A DNA stretch of 5,481 nucleotides from Actinomycetota bacterium. GTDB taxonomy: Bacteria; Actinomycetota; Actinomycetes; Nanopelagicales; Nanopelagicaceae. The notes below the pieces were generated by a model. That model was not told the DNA's origin, did not search any database, and worked only from the letters and a program-made list of their open reading frames with translations. The position numbers were made by a program, and so were the translations under genes. The DNA lies in assembly GCA_005777515.1 (NCBI GenBank), contig SXMA01000012.1:1-5481 (forward strand), in the 5' to 3' direction. Below are positions 1 through 5,215 of this stretch, piece after piece (the first letter of the stretch is position 1; each line of letters starts with the position of its first letter).

Positions 1-244
1 AAAAATTATTGGAACAGTTAGTGCTGCTGAATTTATCGTCGCAGTTTGTGCCAGCGTTGGTTTTCTTGCCAATATTTCTCGTCTTGATATTGATTGGTCG
101 GCAGTTGGCGGCCTTGCTTTAGGTGGCGTTCTTATGGCGCCCATTGCGGCAAAATTAGTCTCCGTTGTCCCCCGAAGACCACTTGGAATAGCGGTAGCAA
201 CTGCAATTATTGTTATTAATGCTGTTCGCTTAGTTACTACTTAG
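1..244 (+). CDS. TSUP family (TauE/SafE) membrane permease, C-terminal fragment
   Basis: This is the 3' end of a gene entering from the left edge, read in the frame starting at base 2: 80 codons and a TAG stop at 242-244. The residues are almost all hydrophobic and form about three membrane segments. Around residues 35-51 is a small-residue-rich stretch (VGGLALGGVLMAPIAAK), and around 56-60 a positively charged turn (VPRRP) leads into the last helix. This glycine/alanine-rich layout before a final helix is typical of the C-terminal half of TSUP (formerly DUF81) permeases. Family members export or import sulfite, sulfoacetate or other small organic anions, but the substrate cannot be told from this fragment. 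The gene converges on htpX, and its last 15 bases overlap the htpX 3' end on the other strand. It could be another polytopic transporter; I judge TSUP likely from the sequence pattern alone. Confidence 0.72.
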   Translation, partial: KIIGTVSAAEFIVAVCASVGFLANISRLDIDWSAVGGLALGGVLMAPIAAKLVSVVPRRPLGIAVATAIIVINAVRLVTT

Positions 245-1135
245 CGGATTTGCTTCCATCTTTCTTAAGGTTTCGATACGCTCTTGAATCGGAGGATGGG
301 TGGTGAATAATTTAGAAGCTGCTGAGGCATCAAGTGGAGATTCGATATAAAAGTGCGCTACAGCGCTGGATCGCGCCTCTACCACAGTGTTATCTCTAGC
401 TAATACTTCAAGTGCTGATCTAAGCCCTGCTGGATTTCTTGTAAAAGAAACTGCTGTGGCATCAGCAAGTGATTCTCTGCGACGAGATATTGCTGACTTC
501 AATAGCGTTGCTGCAATTGGAGCAAGAATCAGAGGAATAATTGCGAGAAATATTGGCATCTGATTCTGATGGCTCCTACTTCTTCCGCCACCAAACCAGA
601 GCATCCGCATCAAAATGTCAGATATCAAAGCAATGATCCCTGCAGTTGTTGCAGCAACTGCTGAAACTAAAGTATCTCGATTAGCAACATGGGCCATCTC
701 ATGGGCTGTTACTCCTTGTAATTCATCGCGATCCATTGACTCTAGTAATCCAGTAGTAAAAGCAATGAGAGCATTCTCGGGATTTCGTCCAGTTGCAAAA
801 GCGTTAGGAGCTGGGTCGTCAACGATTGCCACCTTAGGCATAGGAAGGCCAGAGGCAATCACAACTTCATTGACTACATTAAATAGATTTGGATTATCCT
901 CATAGCTAATCACTTTCGCTCTAGTCATTTTTAATACTAATTTATCTGAAGCAAAATATGATCCCCAGACTGAGATCAAAGTGATTAGAACTGCAAGTGG
1001 TATTACTCCTGCGCCAGTTCCACCAAAGTAGGTGATCGCAACATAGGAGATACACCAGACCAAAACTGCCATGAAGAAGAGGAGAAAGAAGGTCCTTCGT
1101 TTATTTACTGATTCAAGTGCGCGAAAATCTGCCAT
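230..1135 (-). CDS. htpX: HtpX-type membrane zinc metalloprotease (peptidase M48)
   Basis: A 301-residue protein of usual length for HtpX, a membrane endopeptidase that degrades misfolded membrane proteins with its active site facing the cytoplasm. Two N-terminal membrane segments lie at about residues 15-37 and 43-63. The zinc motif HEMAH is at 145-149 (H145 and H149 ligands, E146 catalytic), followed by NRD. Two further hydrophobic segments lie at about 155-176 and 193-213. The third zinc ligand is E221 in RRRESLAD (218-225). The C-terminal THPP motif (279-282), followed by IQERIETL, is typical of M48. One departure: the residue after E221 is S222, where HtpX proteins usually carry Tyr or Phe. 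The ATG start at 1133-1135 lies only 4 bases after the lemA stop, so co-transcription with lemA is very likely. There is only a weak AGGT just before the start. The 3' end overlaps the convergent permease gene by 15 bp. Confidence 0.95.
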   Translation of the reverse strand: MADFRALESVNKRRTFFLLFFMAVLVWCISYVAITYFGGTGAGVIPLAVLITLISVWGSYFASDKLVLKMTRAKVISYEDNPNLFNVVNEVVIASGLPMPKVAIVDDPAPNAFATGRNPENALIAFTTGLLESMDRDELQGVTAHEMAHVANRDTLVSAVAATTAGIIALISDILMRMLWFGGGRSRSHQNQMPIFLAIIPLILAPIAATLLKSAISRRRESLADATAVSFTRNPAGLRSALEVLARDNTVVEARSSAVAHFYIESPLDASAASKLFTTHPPIQERIETLRKMEANPLSSN

Positions 1136-1139
1136 TTAC

Positions 1140-1694
1140 CTAGAACTTAACATTTGGAGCGTTTCGAACTGTTGGGTCATCAACTTCATAAAACTCTCGC
1201 TCCCCGACCTTAGCAAGGCCAGCAAATAGAGATGATGGAATCGTTTTAACTGCAGTATTAAGGCTTCTTACGGTGTCGTTATAGAACTGGCGAGCAAAGG
1301 AAACTTTATTCTCTGTAGTTGCTAGCTCTTCTTGAAGTTGGAGGAAGTTAGAAGAAGATTTCAAATCTGGATAAGCCTCAGCAACAGCTAATAATCCACG
1401 CAGGGCGTTAGTTAGAGCGCCATCTGCCGCAGCAACTGCTGGAAGGGTTGATGCAGTAGTTGATGCCGCTCTTGCTTGAACAACTCTCTCAAATACTTCC
1501 CGCTCCTGTGTGGCATATCCCTTTACTGTCTCTACAAGATTTGGGATTAGATCTGCTCTTCGTTTTAATTGAACTTCAATCTGTGAAAAGCCTTCATCAA
1601 CTTGGATATTAAGGCGAATCAATTTGTTATATTGAATAATGGCAAAGACAACAAGGAAGAGAACTAGAGCTAGCGCAATTACGGTTATATCCAT
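1140..1694 (-). CDS. lemA: LemA family membrane protein
   Basis: A 184-residue protein of typical LemA length. LemA proteins have one N-terminal membrane helix and a long helical-bundle domain; their biochemical role is poorly defined, but they are often encoded beside HtpX or other membrane proteins. The hydrophobic helix spans about residues 3-21. The family signature follows: QVDEGFSQIEVQLKRRADL (31-49) and then PNLVETVKGYA (51-61). The second conserved block, AYPDLKSSSNFLQLQEEL (107-124), runs into TENKVSFARQFYND (127-140), and the tail has the usual REFYEV (166-171). F36 sits where many homologues have Trp. An alanine/threonine-rich stretch (75-91) separates the two halves. The ATG at 1692-1694 has no Shine-Dalgarno site; a TAGATT hexamer ends 6 bases before it. 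The gene lies 37 bases after dcd and 4 bases before htpX, on the same strand. Confidence 0.95.
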   Translation of the reverse strand: MDITVIALALVLFLVVFAIIQYNKLIRLNIQVDEGFSQIEVQLKRRADLIPNLVETVKGYATQEREVFERVVQARAASTTASTLPAVAAADGALTNALRGLLAVAEAYPDLKSSSNFLQLQEELATTENKVSFARQFYNDTVRSLNTAVKTIPSSLFAGLAKVGEREFYEVDDPTVRNAPNVKF

Positions 1695-1700
1695 GGCTTA

Positions 1701-1706
1701 AATCTA
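1701..1706 (-). promoter_or_regulatory. Possible -10 element before lemA
   Basis: On the minus strand TAGATT ends 6 bases before the lemA ATG, within the 37-base dcd-lemA gap, and there is no Shine-Dalgarno site. It could be an internal leaderless promoter for lemA-htpX. The gap is AT-rich, so a chance match is quite possible. Confidence 0.25.
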
Positions 1707-1742
1707 CTTAATTTTCTAAAACCTTGCTTGCCTACTTAATTT
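1704..1742. repeat. 11-bp direct repeat across the dcd-lemA junction
   Basis: CTACTTAATTT occurs at 1704-1714 and again at 1732-1742, with starts 28 bases apart. The second copy contains the dcd stop codon and its last codons; the first lies in the intergenic gap just upstream of lemA. Both copies are exact and neither extends further. The role is unknown; it may be a remnant of a small duplication. Confidence 0.5.
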
Positions 1743-2310
1743 CAGTTTTATGGAAATTGAGCCAAGATTTGCTTGGCGTTGGGCCGCGCTGACCTTGATA
1801 CCTTGAGCCATAGACAGCAGAACCATAAGGATGCTCAGCGGCAGATGAGAGTTTGATGAGACATAACTGACCAATCTTCATCCCGGGATATAGCTTGACT
1901 GGAAGGTTTGCCACGTTGGAAAGCTCAAGTGTTATATGACCACTAAATCCCGGATCGATAAAGCCTGCAGTTGAGTGGGTAAGTAAACCCAGGCGCCCTA
2001 AAGAGGATTTTCCTTCAAGTCTTCCGGCAATGTCATCTGGAAGAGTGATTACTTCATAGGTTGAAGCAAGGACAAACTCACCTGGATGGAGAATGAAGAA
2101 GTCGTCAGGAGCAACAGCGACCTCACGAGTTAGCTCTGATTGCTCCAGCGATGGGTCAATCACCTCATACTTATGGTTTTCAAAGACTCTAAAGAATCTA
2201 TCAAGTCGAACATCAACACTTGATGGCTGAATCATCTTGGCCTCAAAGGGCTCAACCTGAACCCGGCCTGCCTTTATCTCTGCTGCAATATCGCGATCAC
2301 TTAGTAGCAT
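1732..2310 (-). CDS. dcd: dCTP deaminase, probably bifunctional dCTP deaminase/dUTPase (dUMP-forming)
   Basis: Trimeric cytosolic enzyme of pyrimidine deoxynucleotide synthesis, deaminating dCTP. I start it at ATG 2308-2310, giving 192 residues that begin MLLSDRDI, the family's typical N terminus. A longer reading from GTG 2352 adds 14 residues encoded inside the tRNA gene and is unlikely. Visible motifs are [10 protein letters not shown] (28-37), [11 protein letters not shown] (74-84), the nucleotide-binding [12 protein letters not shown] (99-110), [14 protein letters not shown] (112-125), TLELSN (127-132, with E129 at the catalytic glutamate position), PGMKIGQL (142-149) and the C-terminal [10 protein letters not shown] (171-180), which closes over the nucleotide. 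From memory, the HSTAG segment and the whole layout match the mycobacterial enzyme, which converts dCTP directly to dUMP and so avoids free dUTP; E. coli Dcd differs here. That activity is inferred. There is no Shine-Dalgarno site; TAGCAT ends 7 bases before the ATG. Confidence 0.95.
   Translation of the reverse strand: MLLSDRDIAAEIKAGRVQVEPFEAKMIQPSSVDVRLDRFFRVFENHKYEVIDPSLEQSELTREVAVAPDDFFILHPGEFVLASTYEVITLPDDIAGRLEGKSSLGRLGLLTHSTAGFIDPGFSGHITLELSNVANLPVKLYPGMKIGQLCLIKLSSAAEHPYGSAVYGSRYQGQRGPTPSKSWLNFHKTEIK
2305..2310 (+). promoter_or_regulatory. Possible -10 element for tRNA-Gly
   Basis: TAGCAT on the plus strand ends 18 bases before the mature tRNA 5' end, which would give a short 5' leader of roughly a dozen bases for RNase P to remove. 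It overlaps the dcd start codon on the other strand and forms a 6-bp inverted repeat with the TAGCAT assigned to dcd. No convincing -35 box lies 16-18 bases upstream. The tRNA promoter must in any case lie within the first part of dcd, because only 18 bases separate the two genes. Confidence 0.22.
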
Positions 2311-2317
2311 GGGCTCA

Positions 2318-2323
2318 ATGCTA
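2318..2323 (-). promoter_or_regulatory. Candidate -10 element of a leaderless dcd promoter
   Basis: On the minus strand TAGCAT (matching the TANNNT pattern, 4 of 6 to TATAAT) ends 7 bases before the dcd ATG. That spacing puts transcription start at or next to the start codon, as in actinobacterial leaderless mRNAs. The stretch upstream of the ATG contains no Shine-Dalgarno sequence, which agrees. I see no -35 box; the position where it would lie is inside the tRNA gene. The assignment rests on spacing and pattern only. Confidence 0.4.
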
Positions 2324-2328
2324 TTGCT

Positions 2329-2399
2329 GCGGGCGTAGTGAAATGGCATCACGCCAGCTTCCCAAGCTGGCAGTGCGGGTTCGATTCCCGTCGCCCGCT
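2329..2399 (+). tRNA. tRNA-Gly, anticodon CCC
   Basis: A complete 71-nt cloverleaf reading GGG codons. The acceptor stem is GCGGGCG (2329-2335) with CGCCCGC (2392-2398), seven Watson-Crick pairs, and the discriminator is T2399. The D stem is GTGA/TCAC (2338-2341, 2349-2352) around a 7-nt loop containing GG. The anticodon stem is CCAGC/GCTGG (2354-2358, 2366-2370) with loop TTCCCAA, so CCC sits at 2361-2363. The variable loop is 4 nt (2371-2374). The T stem is GCGGG/CCCGT (2375-2379, 2387-2391, one G-T pair) with loop TTCGATT. The 3' CCA is not encoded (CGT follows the discriminator), so it must be added by a nucleotidyltransferase. The gene is head to head with dcd, and its 3' end lies 42 bases before the acyl-CoA dehydrogenase gene. 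No terminator hairpin is visible after it, so read-through into that gene is possible. Confidence 0.97.
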
Positions 2400-2426
2400 C
2401 GTCGTATTGCGTAAGTTACTCACCAG

Positions 2427-2432
2427 TAGCAT
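2427..2432 (+). promoter_or_regulatory. Candidate -10 element of the acyl-CoA dehydrogenase promoter
   Basis: TAGCAT (as part of AGTAGCAT, an 8-mer also present at 2303-2310) ends 9 bases before the ATG at 2442, which would give a leader of about 0-3 bases. No Shine-Dalgarno site lies in the gap after the tRNA. The only -35-like sequence is TTGCGT at 2407-2412, which is 14 bases away and too close to be convincing. If this is not a promoter, the gene would be transcribed by read-through from the tRNA. Confidence 0.35.
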
Positions 2433-2441
2433 CATTGGGCC

Positions 2442-4271
2442 ATGGGCCATTACATAGCTAATCTGCGAGATATCGAGTTCTGCCTCTTTGATCTACTAGA
2501 TCGTGAATCAATTCTAGGCAAAGGTATTTACTCAGACCTTGATAAAGCAACCGCTATGGGGATGCTCGAGGAAGTTAAACGACTCTGTGAAGTGGATTTA
2601 GCAGAATCATTTATTGAAGGGGATCGCAACGGAACAGATTTCGATAAAGCAACAGGTGAAGTGAAGGTTCCTGCAAGTTTTAAAAAGTCTTATCGCGCAT
2701 ATGTTGATGGTGGTTGGGGCTTAATTGATGTTCCAACTGAATTAGGTGGAACACAGATTCCGCCGTCAATTCGTTGGGCAATTGCTGAAATGGTTCTTGG
2801 TTCAAACCCTGCAGTTCATATCTATGCCTCAGGTTTTGCTTTTGCTCAAGTTGCCCATGTTTTAGGTGATGAGAGACAGAAGAAGCTTGCAAAGATTATG
2901 GTTGAGAAAGAATGGGGAGCAACCATGATGCTCACAGAGCCTGATGCCGGCTCTGATGTTGGAGCAGGAAGATCAAAAGCTGTGAAACAAGCAGATGGCA
3001 CATGGCATATAACTGGAACAAAGAGATTTATTACTTCAGGTGATGCAGATCTATTTGAAAACATTGTTCACTTTGTTCTTGCGCGTCCTGAGGGCGCTGG
3101 CCCTGGGACAAAAGGACTTTCTCTATTTTTGATTCCTAAATTTATGTTTGATTTTGAAACTGGGGCTCTCGGAAAACGTAATGGTGTTTATGTAACAAAT
3201 GTTGAACATAAAATGGGCCTTAATGTTTCATCAACTTGCGAGATGAATCTAGGCGAGAAAGAGCCAGCAATTGGATATCTGCTTGGCGAAGTCCATGATG
3301 GAATTGCTCAGATGTTTAAAATCATTGAATTTGCCCGAATGATGGTCGGAACTAAGGCAATTTCAACGCTTTCCGCGGGTTATCAGCAGGCTCTGGCCTA
3401 TGCAAAAACTAGAGTCCAAGGCGGGGATATGAAAGATATGGCCAATAAGGCAAGCCCTAGGGTCACTGTTATCCATCACCCTGATGTTAGAAGATCGCTA
3501 ATGACACAGAAGGCCTATGCCGAAGGTATGCGGGCGCTAATTTTATACACCGCAACAATTCAAGATGAGGTACTTCTTGCCAGAGCTAACGGCAAATCAG
3601 AGGATGAAATTAAGGATTTAGAGCATCTAAATGATCTCTTGCTTCCAATTGTTAAAGGATATGGATCTGAGAGAGCTTGGACTCTGCTTGGAACCGAGTC
3701 GCTACAAACATTTGGTGGATCTGGATTCACCCAAGATTGGCCGCTAGAGCAATATGTCAGAGATGCCAAAATTGATACGCTCTATGAAGGAACAACCGCA
3801 ATTCAAGGTTTGGATTTCTTCTTCCGTAAGATTATTAAAGACAATGGTCGCGCGCTGACAAAACTTTCTAAAGAGATCGGCAAAATTGCAGCAAGTGGTG
3901 GCAATAATGCTGAAGAGAAAGCATCTCTTGGAAAAGCCTTAGAGGAGATGCAGGCGATCATTGGTCTTCTTGTTACTCATGCTCTAGCTAGCCAAGAAAA
4001 ACCTGATGAGATCTATAAGTGTGGACTAAATACCTCACGGCTATTGATGGCTGTTGGAGATGTAATAATTTCTTGGCTTCTACTTCGCCAAGCAGATATC
4101 GCAGCTTCTAAAATTGGCAGCGCTTCTGGCAAAGAGAAAGACTTCTATGAAGGAAAGATTGCCGCATCTAGATACTTCATTCACAACTTCTTGCCTCTAA
4201 TTAGCGCAACAAGAGCGATAGTTGAGCGCGAAGATGGCGAAATCATGACAATTTCTGAAGGAGCCTTTTAG
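2442..4271 (+). CDS. FadE5-like long-form acyl-CoA dehydrogenase
   Basis: A 609-residue FAD-dependent acyl-CoA dehydrogenase that introduces the 2,3-double bond into acyl-CoA in the cytosol, the first step of beta-oxidation. It belongs to the long (about 600 aa) subfamily with extra N- and C-terminal segments, as in mycobacterial FadE5. Visible parts are the N-terminal MGHYIANLRDIEFCLFDLL (1-19), the flavin/substrate motif MLTEPDAGSDVGAGR (163-177), HITGTKRFITSGD (189-201), RPEGAGPGTKGLSLFLIPKF (215-234), EHKMGLNVSSTC (255-266), HHPDVRRSLMTQKAYAEGMR (345-364) and TLYEGTTAIQ (446-455), where E449 is the expected catalytic base. The C-terminal domain (about 465-609) is helical. The ATG at 2442 is supported by this N-terminal match. 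Annotation pipelines often label such proteins 3-methylmercaptopropionyl-CoA dehydrogenase (DmdC); nothing here shows DMSP metabolism, so a broad acyl-CoA substrate is the safer reading. The transporter gene follows after 17 bases. Confidence 0.93.
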   Translation: MGHYIANLRDIEFCLFDLLDRESILGKGIYSDLDKATAMGMLEEVKRLCEVDLAESFIEGDRNGTDFDKATGEVKVPASFKKSYRAYVDGGWGLIDVPTELGGTQIPPSIRWAIAEMVLGSNPAVHIYASGFAFAQVAHVLGDERQKKLAKIMVEKEWGATMMLTEPDAGSDVGAGRSKAVKQADGTWHITGTKRFITSGDADLFENIVHFVLARPEGAGPGTKGLSLFLIPKFMFDFETGALGKRNGVYVTNVEHKMGLNVSSTCEMNLGEKEPAIGYLLGEVHDGIAQMFKIIEFARMMVGTKAISTLSAGYQQALAYAKTRVQGGDMKDMANKASPRVTVIHHPDVRRSLMTQKAYAEGMRALILYTATIQDEVLLARANGKSEDEIKDLEHLNDLLLPIVKGYGSERAWTLLGTESLQTFGGSGFTQDWPLEQYVRDAKIDTLYEGTTAIQGLDFFFRKIIKDNGRALTKLSKEIGKIAASGGNNAEEKASLGKALEEMQAIIGLLVTHALASQEKPDEIYKCGLNTSRLLMAVGDVIISWLLLRQADIAASKIGSASGKEKDFYEGKIAASRYFIHNFLPLISATRAIVEREDGEIMTISEGAF

Positions 4272-4276
4272 CCCTG

Positions 4277-4282
4277 TAAAGT
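4277..4282 (+). promoter_or_regulatory. Possible -10 element before the EamA transporter
   Basis: TAAAGT (TANNNT, 4 of 6 to TATAAT) ends 6 bases before the GTG start at 4289, in a 17-base gap lacking any Shine-Dalgarno sequence. The spacing would produce a leaderless transcript. The TAA inside it is also the in-frame stop immediately upstream, which limits how far the transporter gene could extend. It may be chance, since the gene could simply be co-transcribed with the dehydrogenase. Confidence 0.25.
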
Positions 4283-4288
4283 ACGCGA

Positions 4289-5215
4289 GTGCTATCAAAG
4301 CTTCGTGGCGAGATATACCTGCTATCTGGGGCCCTTCTCTTCTCCTTTAATGGCATCATTTCAAAGATTGTTCTCGTTGATGGCCTCTCGGCCTGGCGCC
4401 TGACTCAGATAAGAACCGGCGGGGCATTTGTAATCCTCTTTGCTATCTACTTCACTTTTAGAAGATCAGAGATGAAAGCCACCAAAAAAGAACTGCCTTG
4501 GTTAATTGCATTTGGAGTTGTAGGGGTAGCTCTGGTGCAAGCCTTTTACTTTGTAGCCATCGAAAGACTCTATGTTGGAGTGGCCTTATTAATTGAATTC
4601 ACAGCTCCGATCTGGATTCTTTTATTTTTACGCTTTGTTTTAAAGAAACATGTTCCAAATTCTCTCTGGTATGCCATCTTGCTAAGTTTCACAGGGCTGC
4701 TTCTTATCACTCAGGTTTGGTCCGGTATCTCACTGGATAAAATTGGCCTCATTGCAGCCCTCCTTGATGCATTTGCACTCGCTGGATACTTTCTTATTGG
4801 AGATCGCTTAGGAAAGACGAAGACAAGTGCTGCAATCTCTGTTTGGGGTTTTGGAGTTTCAAGCGCCCTTCTCTTCTTTGTATTACCGGCTTGGCAATTC
4901 CCAGTTGAGGTCTTTAGTAAAGATATGGAGCTACTGGGTCGCTTTAGCCAATACAGCCTTCCTGGCTGGGTATTAATTTTATGGATTGTTGTTATGGGGA
5001 CTATTGCGCCATATCTTCTTGTTGTCAGTGGCCTCAAAATTCTCTCCGCATCGACTGCGAGTATCTTTGGAATGATTGAACCAGTTCTAGCAGGAATATT
5101 TGCTTGGTGGTGGCTAAGTGAGAGTTTGAGTGGAATCCAATTGATCGGCAGCTTGGTTGTCCTACTCGGTATATTTGTCGCTGATAAGGCGCGAGTGAAG
5201 GCAGGTGGCCATTGA
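4289..5215 (+). CDS. EamA/DMT superfamily transporter
   Basis: A 308-residue inner-membrane protein with two EamA repeats, about ten membrane segments in all, matching the usual length of drug/metabolite transporters (RhtA/YdcZ-like exporters of amino acids or other metabolites). The first repeat (about 7-141) contains YFVAIERLYVGVALLIEFTA (87-106) followed by PIWILLF, the typical mid-repeat pattern. The second (about 152-297) contains LSASTASIFGMIEPVLAGIF (252-271), AWWWLSESL (272-280) and a final helix GSLVVLLGIFVAD (287-299). The substrate cannot be predicted. The start is GTG at 4289-4291; the in-frame TAA at 4277-4279 leaves no room for an earlier start, and residues 9-29 already form the first helix. 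No Shine-Dalgarno site is seen. It lies 17 bases after the dehydrogenase gene, and its stop overlaps the start of the carbonic anhydrase gene. Confidence 0.9.
   Translation: MLSKLRGEIYLLSGALLFSFNGIISKIVLVDGLSAWRLTQIRTGGAFVILFAIYFTFRRSEMKATKKELPWLIAFGVVGVALVQAFYFVAIERLYVGVALLIEFTAPIWILLFLRFVLKKHVPNSLWYAILLSFTGLLLITQVWSGISLDKIGLIAALLDAFALAGYFLIGDRLGKTKTSAAISVWGFGVSSALLFFVLPAWQFPVEVFSKDMELLGRFSQYSLPGWVLILWIVVMGTIAPYLLVVSGLKILSASTASIFGMIEPVLAGIFAWWWLSESLSGIQLIGSLVVLLGIFVADKARVKAGGH
5198..5208 (+). promoter_or_regulatory. Purine-rich ribosome binding region for the carbonic anhydrase gene
   Basis: AAGG at 5198-5201 and AGGTGG at 5203-5208 lie 10 and 3 bases before the TTG at 5212, within the last codons of the transporter gene. 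This is the only start in the window with a reasonable Shine-Dalgarno-like sequence, and it supports the TTG start, which overlaps the upstream stop. AGGTGG alone is rather close to the start. Confidence 0.4.

Noticed and set aside
615..905. Plus-strand open frame of 96 codons opposite htpX
   Set aside because: It is a shadow of a well-supported coding region with all protease motifs on the other strand.
2311..2352. Upstream extension of dcd to a GTG at 2350-2352
   Set aside because: The extra 14 residues would be encoded within the tRNA-Gly gene, and the family N terminus MLLSDRDI begins at the ATG at 2308-2310.
2220..2414. Plus-strand open frame of 64 codons
   Set aside because: It runs antisense through the dcd 5' end and through the whole tRNA gene; its residues show no recognisable domain.
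2680..3769. Three minus-strand open frames (69-72 codons) within the dehydrogenase gene
   Set aside because: All lie inside a continuous, well-conserved 609-codon gene and show no domain features.
4257..4270. AAGG-AG-CCTT hairpin with a T run at the end of the dehydrogenase gene, as a terminator
   Set aside because: The stem is only four pairs with a two-base loop, and the T run is too short; it is also part of the last codons.
4711..5037. Minus-strand open frame of 108 codons opposite the EamA gene
   Set aside because: It is antisense to a clear membrane-protein gene, its composition is Arg/Ser/Pro-rich without a domain, and no start signal supports it.
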